A stretch of DNA of 64,000 bases from positions 248,001 through 312,000 of the forward strand of contig NC_065872.1 in the NCBI RefSeq assembly GCF_933775445.1, given 5' to 3'. This document shows positions 47,630-61,167 of this stretch, piece after piece (the first letter of the stretch is position 1; each line of letters begins with the position of its first letter). Source of the stretch: Argentina anserina. Lineage: Eukaryota > Streptophyta > Magnoliopsida > Rosales > Rosaceae. The translations under genes were made by a program, and so were the position numbers. Below the pieces are notes generated by a model that searched no databases, had not been told where the DNA came from, and saw only the letters and a program-made list of their open reading frames with translations.

Positions 47630-50600
47630 ATGTCCTTATCTCCTAAGAGTGAAAAAGGTTTACAAACGATTCTAGAGCCCACTGATCAAGAGACTCCCAT
47701 TGGGATTGGACAAAAGTTCAAGGCTTCTGCATCTACTAGTTTGTTTGGGGAAGATTCAAGTGATTCAAGTGAGAATGTGGAAAGTCCGGAATTAGTGGTT
47801 AATGACCTAGCCACCTTTGAGAGGTTGTTCAATCTTGACAAAGAGGCACGGAAATTGAATCCTAATCTTGGTCCAAGAATATACAAGATAGTCATGGCGG
47901 ATGGTGAACCAAGGGATGAGTTGAGAGAGCAAAGGCCTATCCGAGATTGTGCCTTGCCTACAATTTCTACACACTCAAGATGCATAGTGCTTCCTCCATG
48001 TGCATCATCTTTTGAGATCAAACCTAGTTTTCTTCAAACCTTGCCAACGTTCTATGGGTTACCGAACAATGATCCTTATCACCACTTAAGTGAGTTTGAG
48101 GATGCATGCGCAAATATCAAACTCAATGGCATGACGGAAGAAGCTCTCAAGCTCCGGTTGTTTCCTTGCTCCTTGAAGGAAAAGGCGAAGATGTGGTTGA
48201 ACAAGCTCCCATCCAATAGTATTGGTTCATGGGAAGATATGCAAAAGAAGTTTATTATGAAGTACTTCCCTCCTCAAAAGGCTAATGCAAGAAGAACCGA
48301 GTTGATGACCTTTAAGGAGGAGCAAGATGAGCTCTTTCATGAGACGTGGGAGAGATTCAAGGATCTTGAGCTTGGTTGCCCTAATCATGGCCAATCTCAA
48401 GATATGCTTATGAGCCTATTTTATCAAGGCTTGACATCGGAGACTCGAAGGAAGGTGGATAATGCAAGCAATGGTGATTTCATGGACTTAGTGGCGGATG
48501 AAGCCCATCGAGTATTAGAGAAGCTTGCGGAGCGGTCTCAATTGTGGGATAATAACCCGCAAGTTCGCAAGCCTTCTTCTTCACATTTATCTCTAAGGGA
48601 AGCAACTCAACCGAAAACCGGTGGCATATATGAAGTCAAGGCATCAAGCTTGGATGTGCATCAAGAGTTTAAGAGGTTAGAAGAAAGTCTTAATAAGAAG
48701 TTTGATATGCTTTTGAAGCAAGGAAAGCAAGGAGGCCGTGAGAAGATTAATGAGGTTCAAGGGCCACAAGTGTGTTTAATTTGTGAAGGAGTGAATCATG
48801 ACACTCTATCTTGCCCTCATGGAGATTGTTTTCCCGAGATCATTGAAGAATGTAAGCAAATGGCATATTCAAGACCGAAGAATGACCCTTATTCCAACAC
48901 TTACAATCCCGGATGGAGAAACCACCCTAATTTCTCATGGGGTGGGAACCAAGGCATGAATTGCAACAATCAAGGGAGTGGCAACTATGGAGGTGCTAGT
49001 GGGAGCCAAAGCTTTCAAGGAAACAAAGGTGCGACTAATGGAAGTTATGGTGGCAATACTTATCCTAAGCCACCTTATCAAGCAAGACCTCCTTTTCAAG
49101 CTCCTAATACTCAAGTGCCACATCCTCCTCAAGTGGATGCTCCTAAATCAAGCCTTGAAGAGATGCTTGCCAAGGTTTTGGCAAATCAAAATGAGCTTAT
49201 TCAAAGTGTTCGAAATGATGTGGCCTCCACTACTCAAGGATTGCATAAGCTTGAAGCGCAAATGGGACAATTGGCTAATGAGATGAGAGAAAGGAAGCAA
49301 GGAGAATTGCCTTCCATGACCGAGAAGAATCCACGAATCAACCAAGCCAAGGCCATAAGAACTTTGAGAAGGGGGAAGGTATATGACAATAAGGTTGCTC
49401 CTAATGATGACGATAATGAGGTGGATGCACCAACGGAACCTTTGTTGAATCCTAAAGTGTCAAGAGTGCCTCCCGGGTTTCAAAAGAAGAACAAGGGCAT
49501 GGAGGATACTTTGGGACATGATGGAGTGATCTTGGGGTATAGTGAGGAGTATTTGAAGAGCCAAAGCAAGCCCAACACCAAGAGTGACAATATGGGAGCA
49601 AGTGGATCTAAGTCTAGTGTGGAAGAAATGCAAGAAGAAGCGCCACTTCCCTTTCCACAAGCGGTATACCAAGAGAAGGCTTTAAGTAAGAAAGAGAAGA
49701 AGTCCATGGAGTGTTTTGATGTGTTCAAGAAGGTAGAGGTCAATATTCCTCTTCTTGATGCAATCAAGACCATTCCTACTTATGCTAAATTTCTCAAGGA
49801 CTTGTGCACTCACAAGCGGTATAAGAGTACATTGAAGAATGATGACAAGGTGTGTTTGAATGAGAGAATTAGTGCCGTGCTTCAAAGGAGGTTACCGCCC
49901 AAGCTCAAAGATCCGGGTTCTTTTACTATTCCTTGCAAGATTGGTGAGAGACCATTTGAGAAGGCACTCATGGATTTGGGGGCTAGCATAAATTTGATGC
50001 CATATGGTGTCTACAAAGATCTTGGGTTGAGCGACATCAAGCCTATACAAATTTCTCTCCAACTAGCCGATAGAAGTGTGAGGTATCCAAGAGGAGTTGT
50101 GGAAGATGTGTTAGTGCAAGTTGACGAGTTGGTCATACCGGCCGATTTCGTTATTCTTGACATGGAGGATGTTTACCAAGATGATCTCCCTATTATCTTT
50201 GGTAGAGCTTTTATGGCCACAGCGGGGACAAAGATTGATGTGAAATTGGGTTTGCTCACCATGACCGTGTATGACACCACAATTGGGTTCAAGATCTTTG
50301 ATGAATTAAAGAAGCCCATGAGGTTGCAAAAAGTTTACTCTATTGAAGTGGAAGACAAGATTGATGACTTGGTGGAGCACACTTTTCATGAGACTTCAAC
50401 AAATGATGCATTTGAGTCGGCACTAGCACACTTTGGGTTGGATTTTTGTGAGGATGAAACTTTGGAAGCCGGGGATCACCTTGACACATATCTTGCTTTG
50501 CCTTTGCCCACAAAAGAGGATGGTTACTATTCAAGAGATGAGACTTGTGAGGTGCATGCCACTATCAATTATCTCTCAATGAATGTTAATCCTTCGGTTT

Positions 50601-53527
50601 TGAGTTCGGCCCCTATTGAATTGAAGCCTCTTCCCGCACATTTGAAGTATGTTTATATTGATGATTCCCGCACCTTGCCCCTCATTATCTCTTCAAGCTT
50701 GTCACATGAGCAAGAGACTTTACTTCTTGATGTTCTTCGGAGGCATAAGGGTGCTTTTGGATGGAACATTAGTGACATAAAGGGGTTGAGTCCCACTCTT
50801 TGCATGCACCATATTTACATGGAGGATGAAGCAAAACCAAGAAGGGAAGCTCAAAGAAGATTGAACCCCAACATGTTAGAGGTGGTGAAGAATGAGATTA
50901 TTAAGCTCCTTGATAATGGAATCATCTATTCTATCTCCGATTCCAAATGGGTGTCTCCAATACAAGTGGTGCCTAAGAAAGGAGGAATGACGGTGGTGAA
51001 GAATGACAAGGGTGAGATGGTTCCACAAAGAATTGCAAACACATGGAGGGTTTGTGTTGACTACCGCAAGTTGAATGCTGCAACAAGGAAGGATCACTTT
51101 CCACTCCCTTTCATTGATCAAATGTTGGAAAGGCTTGCGGGACAAGCATTCTATTGTTTCCTTGATGGCTATAGTGGATATAATCAAGTCCCAATTGCCC
51201 CCGAAGATCAAGAGAAGACAACTTTCACATGCCCATATGGAACTTTTGCTTACCGAAGAATGCCTTTCGGATTATGTAATGCACCCGCCACCTTCCAACG
51301 GTGTGTCATGGCCATTCTTGCCGAGTTGCTTGAGTTTGTAGAAGTCTTCATGGATGACTTTTCTGTGTATGGGAACTCATTTGAAAAATGTCTTGATCAT
51401 CTCTCCCTTGTCCTTAAGAGGTGTGAAGAGACGAATCTAGTGCTTAATTGGGAGAAATGTCACCTCATGGTGCAAGAAGGGATTGTTCTTGGCCACAAAA
51501 TATCATCGAAGGGGATTGAAGTAGATAAAGCAAAGGTTGAAATCATTGAGAAGTTGCCCCCTCCCGTGAATGTAAAAGGTGTAAGAAGCTTTCTTGGGCA
51601 TGCCGGTTTTTACCGAAGGTTTATAAAAGATTTCTCCAAGATAGTGAAGCCTCTTTGTGATCTATTGGCCAAGGAGACTCAATTTATATTTGATGAAGCA
51701 TGTTTGAAGGCATTTGAGAGGATAAAGGAGTTGCTTACCAATGCTCCTATTATTTGCTCACCGGATTGGACTCTCCCATTTGAAATTATGTGTGATGCAA
51801 GTGATTACGCCTTGGGAGCAGTGTTGGGACAACGCAAGGAGAAACTCTTACATGCCATCTACTATGCAAGCAAGACCTTGAATGATGCCCAAGTAAACTA
51901 TACTACCACCGAGAAAGAGTTATTGGCGGTGGTATTTGCCTTAGAAAAGTTCCGAAGCTATCTCTTGGGGTCTAAAGTCATTATCCACACGGATCATTCC
52001 GCACTCAAGTATTTATTGTCTAAGAGTGATGCCAAGCCAAGACTTTTGAGGTGGATTTTACTTCTTCAAGAGTTTGACATTGAAATTGTCGACAAGCCCG
52101 GCAAGGTGAACTTGGTAGCGGATCATCTCTCTCGACTTACTCATCAAAGTGAAGATAATGGGGTGCCTTTGAATGAATCATTTCCGGATGAGAGGTTGTT
52201 TTCCATTGTTGAGAAGAAGCTACCATGGTTTGCACATTTGGTTAACTTCTTGGCAAGTGGGGGGAAATGCTTTCCTAAGACATTTGATTTCCATTCAAGA
52301 AGGAGACTCATTAAAGAAGCAAGACACTACTTTTGGGATGATCCATACTTATTCAAGCAATGCAAGGATCAATTGGTGAGGAGATGCATTCCGGAGGAAG
52401 AAATACAAAGTGTCTTATCTTTTTGCCACGATCAAGCTTGTGGCGGTCACCATGGAGGAAAGAAAACGGCCCAAAAAGTACTTAATTCTGGGTTTTGGTG
52501 GCCGTCATTATTTAAAGATGCACATTCTTATGTGAGCTCTTGTGATCGTTGTCAAAGGGTAGGCAATATTTCCTCAAGAGACCAAATGCCTTTGAACTAT
52601 ATGCTTGAAGTGGAGATATTTGATGTATGGGGCATAGACTTTATGGGACCATTCCCAAGTTCATATGGCTATCTCTATATCCTTGTGGGAGTTGATTATG
52701 TAAGCAAATGGGTTGAGGCCGTGGCCACCAAGGTAAATGACCACAAGGTCGTGCTCAAGTTCCTTAAAGAGCACATCTTCACAAGATTTGGCACACCTAG
52801 AGCAATAATTAGTGATGGAGGCTCCCATTTTATGAACAAGCCATTTGCGGCCTTATTGAAGAAGTATGGGGTTAAGCACAAAGTCTCGACACCATACCAC
52901 CCCCAAACAAATGGACAAGTTGAAATATCTAACCGGGAGATAAAGAGCATCCTTGAAAAGGTGGTGTCTACAACTAGAAAAGATTGGGCAATGAAGCTTG
53001 ATGATGCTCTATGGGCTTACCGTACCGCATTCAAAACACCTATCGGAATGTCTCCATATCGCCTTGTTTATGGAAAGGCTTGTCATTTACCGGTTGAGTT
53101 GGAGCATAAGGCTTATTGGGCATTGAAGACCCTCAATTTTGACATAGAAAAGTGTGGTGCGGAGCGGAAGTTAGAGCTTTGTGAGCTAGAGGAGCTTCGG
53201 ATGGATGCCTATGAGAATGCGAAGATTTATAAAGAGAAAACTAAGGCATTCCACGACCAAAGGATCAAAACCAAGCACTTAGAGGTTGGGAAACTTGTAC
53301 TTCTTTTCAACTCCAAATTAAAGTTGTTTCCCGGCAAGCTAAGATCAAGGTGGATTGGGCCATTTGAGCTTGTTGAAGTATTTAGTCATGGGGCGGTCAC
53401 ATTGAAGAACTTAAGAGATGGATCTACCTTTAAGGTTAATGGTCATCGAGTAAAGCCTTACCTAGAGGGTGCACCAAAAGATACTTATGCGGAGGTGAAG
53501 TACTTCGAGGACCCTCTCACCATTTGA
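47630..53527 (+). CDS. Gag-Pol polyprotein of the Athila-like element
   Basis: 1,965 aa from the ATG at 47630. Gag occupies about the first 400 residues ([20 protein letters not shown], then a Cys/His cluster [19 protein letters not shown]). The protease active site reads DLGAS near nucleotide 49973, the lineage's usual variant. RT at about 50870-51400 carries [21 protein letters not shown] and the catalytic FMDDF box near 51346. RNase H starts near 51780 ([27 protein letters not shown]). Integrase has the zinc-binding H...HH...C..C motif ([15 protein letters not shown]) and the DDE core ([26 protein letters not shown]), ending with a [13 protein letters not shown] C-terminal domain. There are no stops or frameshifts. 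Gag and Pol share one frame, so relative Gag output is presumably set by processing. Confidence 0.95.
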   Translation: MSLSPKSEKGLQTILEPTDQETPIGIGQKFKASASTSLFGEDSSDSSENVESPELVVNDLATFERLFNLDKEARKLNPNLGPRIYKIVMADGEPRDELREQRPIRDCALPTISTHSRCIVLPPCASSFEIKPSFLQTLPTFYGLPNNDPYHHLSEFEDACANIKLNGMTEEALKLRLFPCSLKEKAKMWLNKLPSNSIGSWEDMQKKFIMKYFPPQKANARRTELMTFKEEQDELFHETWERFKDLELGCPNHGQSQDMLMSLFYQGLTSETRRKVDNASNGDFMDLVADEAHRVLEKLAERSQLWDNNPQVRKPSSSHLSLREATQPKTGGIYEVKASSLDVHQEFKRLEESLNKKFDMLLKQGKQGGREKINEVQGPQVCLICEGVNHDTLSCPHGDCFPEIIEECKQMAYSRPKNDPYSNTYNPGWRNHPNFSWGGNQGMNCNNQGSGNYGGASGSQSFQGNKGATNGSYGGNTYPKPPYQARPPFQAPNTQVPHPPQVDAPKSSLEEMLAKVLANQNELIQSVRNDVASTTQGLHKLEAQMGQLANEMRERKQGELPSMTEKNPRINQAKAIRTLRRGKVYDNKVAPNDDDNEVDAPTEPLLNPKVSRVPPGFQKKNKGMEDTLGHDGVILGYSEEYLKSQSKPNTKSDNMGASGSKSSVEEMQEEAPLPFPQAVYQEKALSKKEKKSMECFDVFKKVEVNIPLLDAIKTIPTYAKFLKDLCTHKRYKSTLKNDDKVCLNERISAVLQRRLPPKLKDPGSFTIPCKIGERPFEKALMDLGASINLMPYGVYKDLGLSDIKPIQISLQLADRSVRYPRGVVEDVLVQVDELVIPADFVILDMEDVYQDDLPIIFGRAFMATAGTKIDVKLGLLTMTVYDTTIGFKIFDELKKPMRLQKVYSIEVEDKIDDLVEHTFHETSTNDAFESALAHFGLDFCEDETLEAGDHLDTYLALPLPTKEDGYYSRDETCEVHATINYLSMNVNPSVLSSAPIELKPLPAHLKYVYIDDSRTLPLIISSSLSHEQETLLLDVLRRHKGAFGWNISDIKGLSPTLCMHHIYMEDEAKPRREAQRRLNPNMLEVVKNEIIKLLDNGIIYSISDSKWVSPIQVVPKKGGMTVVKNDKGEMVPQRIANTWRVCVDYRKLNAATRKDHFPLPFIDQMLERLAGQAFYCFLDGYSGYNQVPIAPEDQEKTTFTCPYGTFAYRRMPFGLCNAPATFQRCVMAILAELLEFVEVFMDDFSVYGNSFEKCLDHLSLVLKRCEETNLVLNWEKCHLMVQEGIVLGHKISSKGIEVDKAKVEIIEKLPPPVNVKGVRSFLGHAGFYRRFIKDFSKIVKPLCDLLAKETQFIFDEACLKAFERIKELLTNAPIICSPDWTLPFEIMCDASDYALGAVLGQRKEKLLHAIYYASKTLNDAQVNYTTTEKELLAVVFALEKFRSYLLGSKVIIHTDHSALKYLLSKSDAKPRLLRWILLLQEFDIEIVDKPGKVNLVADHLSRLTHQSEDNGVPLNESFPDERLFSIVEKKLPWFAHLVNFLASGGKCFPKTFDFHSRRRLIKEARHYFWDDPYLFKQCKDQLVRRCIPEEEIQSVLSFCHDQACGGHHGGKKTAQKVLNSGFWWPSLFKDAHSYVSSCDRCQRVGNISSRDQMPLNYMLEVEIFDVWGIDFMGPFPSSYGYLYILVGVDYVSKWVEAVATKVNDHKVVLKFLKEHIFTRFGTPRAIISDGGSHFMNKPFAALLKKYGVKHKVSTPYHPQTNGQVEISNREIKSILEKVVSTTRKDWAMKLDDALWAYRTAFKTPIGMSPYRLVYGKACHLPVELEHKAYWALKTLNFDIEKCGAERKLELCELEELRMDAYENAKIYKEKTKAFHDQRIKTKHLEVGKLVLLFNSKLKLFPGKLRSRWIGPFELVEVFSHGAVTLKNLRDGSTFKVNGHRVKPYLEGAPKDTYAEVKYFEDPLTI

Positions 53528-55505
53528 GCAAGCATTATGGACCTTGTTAATGTCCTTAAACTTAAACCCGTCTTGGCGGACTCCAAGGGTTAGTATAATA
53601 AGATGGAGCTAAGGGATTGCAAGGACCAACGAGCTTTGTGGGTTTTCACCATCCACAATTGGCACTATGGAGCTATATGAGATCTTCAAAGAGTTTGCGT
53701 TTTCTTATCCTTCACTCTCATTTTTCTAAGCATGATTAGTTGTGTTTGTGTTTCCATGTTAATAAATTATGGCAATGAGAGTTTGGATAGTCATTTCATA
53801 CTTGACCAATGAATGAAACACAAAAGATTTAGCTTTTATTGAAAGGATTATCCAAAGTTTAAGTGTGAGGTGCTTACTAGGCAATTGTGTTGGTTAGTTT
53901 GTATTGACTAGCATGTGGTAAATAATATACATAGTTTATACCTTATATTTATTTCACTATTGTTCACGGCACATTGAGGACAATGTGTAAATTAAGTGTG
54001 AGGTGTAAGGCTAAGTAATTTCATTCCTTATAATTTTTTTTTCATGTTTACTTTATAAAAAAAACCCATAAAAATTGAGATATTTTGAAAAATGCAAAAA
54101 CAAGTTTGTTTGTGGTTTACTTGCTTGGTGCCAATAATAAAACAATCATCATATTTGGATAGATTGATTTTGAGCATGTTTAGCGATTAAAAATCAATGC
54201 TTTGTTAATAGGAGGATTTGACATTTTGTGCTCACATATGTTTAGAGTCATATTGCCTATGTCATTTTAAATGCATTCATGTGTGAAAGATGAGGACTAT
54301 TTTTGTTGAAACGATCTATGCCTATGTGAGATTTTGAGCCGATGAGAGTGCATAAAAGTTTCTAATGCACTAGTTGTTTCATTGTGCGATCAATTCATTG
54401 TGCTTGCAATCTAGAACTTGCTTTAAATCTTTCGAGACTTTTATCAAGGCATGAGTTGTTATTGGGGAAGACCAAGGCATTAGGTATCCACCAAGGCCAA
54501 ATAGCTTTTATCCTTTAAAAATTTTCCATTAGTAAGCCAATTTGAGCCTATGTAGTTTTGTGTTAGCCTTTTCATTTCTTTATCACCATAAATGTCTACC
54601 ATTCTTAAACTTAAATATTTTTTTTCTATCCTCTCTAAGCCAAGTGGTAAGCAATGTGAGTCCTATTGTTAGTTTGGTGCTTGTAAATGAGTTTGAGATA
54701 TTTCAAAATAATAAGTGTGAGGTGGGGTAGATTAGTCTTGTGTGTAGCCAAGAAAAAGAAAAATGGTGACTCTAGACATGTTCACAATATCAAAAGAATC
54801 AATCAAAATCAAATATGGACTAGGGTCACCAAAAATTAGTGCTAGTAAAAAAAAAATTTGTTGCAAAAAAAAAAAATCCAAAAAAAAAGTGAGGAGAATA
54901 ATTTAGTAGTCTAGTTGTACTTGAGTTTGTGGAATCAAGAAGTTACAAAGCACATAGAGTTGTGAAAGTGTATTATGGGATCTCAACAAGAGAATTGCTT
55001 ACTATGAGGCTTAGAATTTGTTATATATTTCATTTTATTTCTTAAGCTTCCACCTTAAGCCCTATACAACCAAAATAAAAGACCTTGTGATCCGAGAGAA
55101 CTCATGTAATGATCATGTGGAGAAAAGATTGAAGAACAAGCTTATGGAAAGCGTGTCCATTGAATTGCTTTTGAGTGTAAACACTAACCAAAAACACTTG
55201 AGTGAAAATGAGTGTATCCATGTGAGTTTGATTGTTAGACAAATGTAGTCCAAATTAATCGTATATGGATGACTTTAAGATGACACACATGACATACGCA
55301 TATATATACTTTCTTGAGCATAACATTCCAAATCCATTTATTAGCCTTGCATTTCGAAAATTTAGTTTCTAATCATGCTCAATTGATATCATGGTTCTTT
55401 AAAGGATTTGGTTGAATTCAAGATGGAAGCAAGTGACCCATTTAGTTTGGTTGTGTTTACTTTTGATTTGCTTGAGGACAAACAAAGTCTAAGTGTGAGG
55501 TAGTT
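53528..55505 (+). other. Post-pol region of the Athila-like element, no env seen
   Basis: Almost 2 kb where Athila elements often carry an env-like ORF. The longest open stretches are 60-80 codons, without a recognisable membrane glycoprotein. The motif AAGTGTGAGGT occurs four times (near 53861, 53994, 54713 and 55491); the last copy lies just before the 3' LTR and may act as polypurine tract. A-runs cluster at about 54847-54890. Confidence 0.6.
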
Positions 55506-57473
55506 TGTTAGGTTAATATTAACCTAGTAATGTTTGCCTTATTCTTATTCTTTTGCTTTATATTTTTGTATATTTATTTATTTATTTTTACGTTTCCTAC
55601 TCATGCTAGGAAAATGTGCAAATGATCGGAAACACGTCAAGAAGAGTGGATTTAGCGCACATTATGGATTCGGGTGAAAGTTTCAAGCCAAAAAGAGCAA
55701 ATGTGGAGATTTCATAAGAAAAGAAAAGTCAACGCCGGAAAATGCCGGTTAAACTCCGGCGATGAGAAGGTGGTTGCCGGAAATTGTGGTGGTTAAAGTC
55801 AATAAGTCAATGAAGCATATTGGTGAATTATGAATTGTAAATTTTAATTTACAATTTAAATTCAAAATAGAAGAAGACAAATGAAGGAGACAATTTCAAG
55901 AACAAGATCCACAATATGTGCTCCATGAATTGGGGATTTAAATTTAAAATGGAAGAAGACAAATGAATGAGACCATTTCAAGAACAAGATCCACAATTTG
56001 TGCCTCCACATTTGTCCACCATATCTAACCATTCATCCCCTTACATCTCCACCATTCATTTGTGACCTTAAGGCCTTTAAATACCCTCATTCTTCACAAA
56101 TTCGTGCATTCTCCTTCACCACACTAAAACTCCATCAAAACTTCATATTTTCCATAGTTTTAACATAGTTTTCTTAGGCCTAAGTCATAGATATTAAGTT
56201 GTGCAAAGAAAAGTGTAAAGTGTCTTGAGTTTTCACCAAAAACTAAAGATCCTTTACACCCTTGATCAATCACAAACTTGTTTCATAGATTTGGGTCACT
56301 TCACTCTCTTTATCCTCTACTCATACTCTTTCTTAACCCTTGTTCTTTGTTTCTAGATTGTGTGGATAAAGTATGGTGTTCATAGAGTTCTTCTTTTGTT
56401 AGAACTCATTAATACTATACTTAGAAGCATTTTCTTTCTTATTACATCTTTTTGGGTAGTAAACCTTTAGAGGTACGGTTTGGTATCATTTGTACCAAAC
56501 ACTTGGTAATCTCTTCTCTCTTTACTCTATTTCTCTTTTGATGTATTTCATTTTCAAGGGTTGTTGTATTTAATGGGTTGTGAGTAGTTGGATTTGAGGC
56601 TAGGCTAGCCCTAGCCAAACTCATGTGCTAATGAATTCATTTTACTTTTAATTGATGTTGATGCATGTTGAATCTATGGGCTTCTACACTTAAAATGCTT
56701 ACTAAATGTGTTGCTAGTTTGTCACCTAGAAACATGTTTAGGTAATTAATGAATCGGAACTTGAACTTGACAACTTCTTGAATCCGTGAGCATGGGTAGC
56801 CTTTAGGTGGTGGCTTAATGTTTCTTACGGGAAATATTAAGTTGCTTGAATTTCTTACCTTGAACTTAATGCTTGTGCCATGAGTGTAATTACTCTAAGG
56901 GGGTGTTATGCTTGTGGTACATAGCCCACTTGTATTATAAGGTAATATAATTGGGACTAAGGTTTTGTGATTTAATTTGGCTCCAAAAGACTTTATTAAA
57001 TTGCATGATTAGTTGGTTTCTTAGTAGCTTCACCAAAGCACTAGGGGGAAGTTTGTCAACATGTTATGCATTAATCTTGAGTTACATTTGTGCATGAGTA
57101 AGGCTAGGTGCAATGCCTAAGTCTCTACTCCTCTTTTGATTTTATCTTTACATTTACATTTCTTTGTTGTTTTAGTGCAAGAATTAGTTTGCTTAGCTTA
57201 ATTCTAAAATCAACCAAGTCGATTCACTACCACTTGTTAATACCATCTCCATGATTCTTAGCTTCCAAAGGGCTAAGGTTGTGAACTTGTAAAAAGTTAG
57301 AATGCATGTTTTTCTAGTTTTTCTTGCGAAAATCTAGTTAGAGTTGAGTTTCCCCCAATCCCTTGGGTACGATACTCTACACTTTCCCTTACTAAAACTT
57401 GACCTCCTATACTTGGGAGTAGGTAGTTTCACACATAAATACACATAATCATACTTAAGTGATTCAACCAACA
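55506..57473 (+). repeat. 3' LTR of the Athila-like element
   Basis: 1,968 bp, essentially identical to 44641-46608 and followed by the duplication GTTTT. Confidence 0.95.
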
Positions 57474-57478
57474 GTTTT

Positions 57479-59250
57479 TCTTATATTAGGCTGAAGGGAA
57501 TGAAAAGCAATAGGTAATTGGTAGCCTAGCCTTCTGAATTTGGTTTGGACTATTTGTTAGGACCATCAGATGGCCAGCTTTACAAGCCACCACTGATCTT
57601 TGTCACAAATTAATATGGCTTTCTTGCCACTCTGCAATTGAAAACAACATTGATACAGAAGTCGTTGGGAGTTTAATGAGTCTATCAACAAGTGCTAGTT
57701 ATTGACACAAGCGTTCAAGTTTGTTCTTCTATGATAGGCGGCTTGAATCAATAATTTATCTCCAGGAATATTAATTAAGTGGAACCTTGTAGTGAGAATT
57801 CGGTTCTGTAATGGAATATAGAGATGCCTATAAATAATGTCACATTACTCCATCAGCTAGAGTTTGAGTGATAATCTAAGAAGACTTGTATATTTGCATG
57901 TGTGTGAATTTAGCTTTAGGTCATACAGAAAATGATATGAAAGACAGATCGTGAAATTAATTGAAGTGCCAGTAATCTAAAACAAAATATATATGCTCCC
58001 CTAATTTTTGTCTGTACACTTGGGAAGAACATATATGCATGATTGAAAACGACTCGCACCAGCAGCATGCTGAATCCGCTCCAAGTCTTTTTCCATGCTA
58101 TTAAGATTCCTGGTTACGTTGGAACTTACTGTACACGTACGTACGATCGAAGAGCTGCTCACGTCATGATCACCCCCCAGAACGACGCCGTTAGAGCGTC
58201 GGCAATAGTAGTAGGCCGTACGTACAAGATGGAATAGTGGAGAACCCGTGGTTCCTGCAGTGTTCCCAACCCGAGAGCCCTAATAAACGCGTCGTCGGAC
58301 TTGGAGGGCCGTGCCTTCTGAGTCTGAATCGTCGCCTCCACTTTGCCACTCACTCAAAGCCAAAGGATCGGAGATCGAGCACTACCTTAACTTATAATAA
58401 TACAGTAATTAAACATACATTAGTTTGGTAAAAAGTAAATTAAAGATCAATTCTTCATCCCCTGATAGCTGAGTAGAAGTAACTTTACAGTTTATTATAA
58501 TATATAGCATGCATGTAAAACCTCAAGTTTTCGGATCGAGGAGAAGGATAAGGAGTGGGAAAGAGGAAGCATAAAATAGGGAAATAATTAATGGTGTTTT
58601 AGTGCGCAGAGAATAAAAGCTCCAGAGTTGGGAAATTGTCTACTCAGCGTACGTTGTCCTATGTGACCATTGAGCTATAAGAATCCGACCAAGATAAAAA
58701 CACGGTGCCCACAAATATTCGCCAACATCATGCATGCATATTTGTTATTTTTCCATCTCCACCTTTGTTCTTCACTCGATCTCAAACCTACAAATCCTTT
58801 GATTATTTATGAAAACTAAACTCGGAAACTAGCGGGAGTAGGTGTGCCAAGTCATCATCTGTGTACGTAACTCATATATTTCATCTTCAATCTTCTCTTC
58901 AGTAAGATTTTTGATTTATTTACCCTCCCACTGTCAGTAGCTAGCTACAAGTGAATCCTCCCCAAATTCACTTATAATTAGTGTTCAAATTAAGCCCAAA
59001 CACAAATTTAGACCAGAGTAAAGCGAAGCCCAAATGAGACAAAAGGGAGTTGTGCAAGGCGGCCCAAATCGTCTGCTGGATAGTGTGCGACGCGGGTTAT
59101 GATTTCACATATTGCGCCGCGAATGAGATGTGGACACGTTGAGATTATTCAATCTCAAAGTCTCTCCAAAGGTTGTTGTCAATCTGCTCAGGGCCTGCCT
59201 GAACCTCTCACCTTGTTTTGTTTCGGATTCCAATTCTCAAACCCCCAATC
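57479..59250. other. Spacer upstream of the FAM133-like gene
   Basis: AT-rich DNA without a recognised gene. A GC-richer patch at about 58130-58370 has short ORFs on both strands with no family resemblance. Confidence 0.4.
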
Positions 59251-59293
59251 CTTCTTCTTCTTCTTCTTCTTCTTCTTCTTCTTCTTCTTCTCT
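59251..59293. repeat. (TTC)n microsatellite in a 5' leader
   Basis: About 14 TTC/CTT units lie about 95 bp upstream of the FAM133-like ATG, with a second short run near 59335-59350. Pyrimidine-rich leaders of this kind are common in plant genes. Confidence 0.85.
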
Positions 59294-59387
59294 TCTACTA
59301 CTTTATGGCCTTGCTCTTTGGACCCTTCTAGTCCTTCTTCTTCTTCTTCTTGGTGGGTGGCGGTTCGATTTTACATTGATATCGAAA

Positions 59388-61167
59388 ATGGGGAAGAATC
59401 AAGCTTACAAAGCTATGCAGAGATCGAGGCTGGGATCCAGCTCTGCTGGCCCCGATGAGGTCGAAGACGGCATGGTTTGTACCCTTTCATACCACCCCTC
59501 CCTTCTCCAATCCCATTTACTGTTCACTCCATGTCTGCTTTATACTCGGCTCCTTATGTTTAATCTTGTATATTCTCATGCTTTTCTCTACCAATATGTA
59601 TAGTTGACTCTGCTAATGGCCTCCTTCTTAGATATAGCTTCATCCCAGGCTAGTTTGGTTTATGTATTTGAAACGTGAATTACCAATGCCCTTTAGCTTC
59701 TTGTTTAGGAGCCTAGCTTAGGCTAATTGATAGTGCTGTATCCTCTACTTTTACTGATGAGGACTGTCGCAGGTGGATGGTTCATTTCATACACCAGAGT
59801 GGCATGCTGCTCGTTTGGCTAGCCTCAAAACTTCTCATACAATTACCTGGGAGGAGTATAAACAGAAGCAAAAGGTTACTTTCCTGCATTCAACATCTGC
59901 TTCTTATCTTTTCTGTTCATATTTGAATTAGTTTACGCTGGTTAGAGACAAAACTTAGCTGTTAAATTTATCTTAGAGAAACCCATAATAACTAGATATT
60001 TCCCCTCATAACTTGAATGGACTTAAGTAACTACTACCTATTCATTTTCTCTTACTCTATTTCTGTTCTATTATTTTTTATATACTAACTTGTGTGTTGA
60101 TGTACTAGGAAGATGAACTCAGACAAGGGGAACTGGAAAAAGATACTGATAAAATGATGAGAGAATACAGGGCTCAACTGGATGCCGAGAGGGCTCGCAA
60201 GCTTGCCAATGGAAGGAACCACTCTAGTAGCAAGTCTGATCGCAAAAAAGGTTGTTGTCCAAGTTTGAATATGAATATCAGGCCTTTATTTCTATTGTTC
60301 TTGTTACTGAATATTGACATATTTCTTGCAGATAAGAAGGATAAAGATATAAAGAAGCGCAGCAGCAGCAGCAAAAAAAGAAAGGTGCTTTTTACTACTA
60401 TTTGTCATTGTGTCACTGATTTGTATGGTGGTGGATGTGCTTCAATAGTGCGTTCCACTGAAGAAAAAAAGAGAGCATGGATTGAAAAAGGATGATATGA
60501 AGTTGGTTCTGCTATTACTGGACTGCTCTTTGCATAATGTGAAAGGAGTTGTAAATTTGGCAAATTGCATGAATAATCATTTTACATATAATGACTTATA
60601 GTATTTGGAAGATACATTTGACATTTGTGTTGCCAGTCTTTCCAATCTTTGGGTGACATTTAACTTACATCGGAAATTCCCTAAGTTTGTACAATTTTGT
60701 TAACGATTTAAAATGAGCTGTTGCTTCTTGTTCTGCTCTTTAGAATTGGGTTGTCATGCTGATCAATTTTCAAGTAGTATTTTAATTATGCGGTAGATAT
60801 TTTCTATCTTAAACTCTGGTTCCCTCCCTATTTGCCTTTTGCATTCCTCTTATCGACAAGAAATTCTGAGAGTAGCTTCTATTTTAAATTTGAAGATCTT
60901 TATTATGAGAAACAATTTGAACTCTCATTTTAATGTTTTGCTTTGCAGCATTCAAGAAGGAGGTCTTCAGAGTCTAGCTCATCTTCATCATCAGATTATT
61001 CCAGTAGTGAAGAAGATGACAGAGAATCAAGAAGATCCAAGTCCAGGTCTAAGAGAACAAAAAGGGAAAAGAAGCACAGGTCAAGAACCAAGCACTCTAG
61101 CAGTGACGATGACAAGGCTGATGGGCCTGTTCCACTTTCCCGATTCTTTGAAAGTGTCAAGAGCTAG
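59388..61167 (+). CDS. Basic, Ser/Arg/Lys-rich nuclear protein, FAM133-like
   Basis: Exons 59388-59474, 59773-59874, 60109-60250, 60332-60384 and 60949-61167 (all GT-AG) encode 200 aa. The N-terminus is MGKNQAYKAMQRSRLGS, followed by DGSFHTPEWHAARLASL and TITWEEYKQKQK, which resembles the TWEE-containing segment of FAM133 proteins. A Glu/Lys/Arg helix follows (residues about 64-105), then a low-complexity Lys/Ser tail with DKKDKDIKKRSSSS, a long Ser run and SRSKRTKREKKHRSR, ending GPVPLSRFFESVKS. The tail suggests a nuclear or splicing-associated protein with many phosphorylation sites; the precise role is unknown. The short C-terminal motif PVPLSRFF, kept at the end of a disordered tail, looks functional. 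The FAM133 name is from memory of the motif and is tentative. Confidence 0.85.

Larger units (their letters stand above)
44641..57473 (+). mobile_element. Intact Ty3/gypsy retrotransposon, Athila-like
   Basis: 12,833-bp element flanked by a perfect duplication GTTTT at 44636-44640 and 57474-57478. Its two LTRs are both 1,968 bp and differ at one position noticed by eye (C at 46473, T at 57338). The primer site matches the 3' end of tRNA-Asp. One unbroken gag-pol ORF carries protease, RT, RNase H and integrase in gypsy order. The tRNA-Asp site, long LTRs, Gag features (CxxC...[23 protein letters not shown]) and a long region after pol fit the Athila lineage, which usually carries an env-like ORF; none is recognisable here. 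It looks complete enough to be potentially autonomous for replication. Confidence 0.95.

Noticed and set aside
54542..55248. Small ORFs after pol as an env gene
   Set aside because: 60-76 codons each, with no signal peptide, glycoprotein or transmembrane arrangement that would support an env protein.
58043..58431. Short ORFs on both strands in a GC-richer patch
   Set aside because: No splice structure, family motif or consistent frame; not called as a gene.
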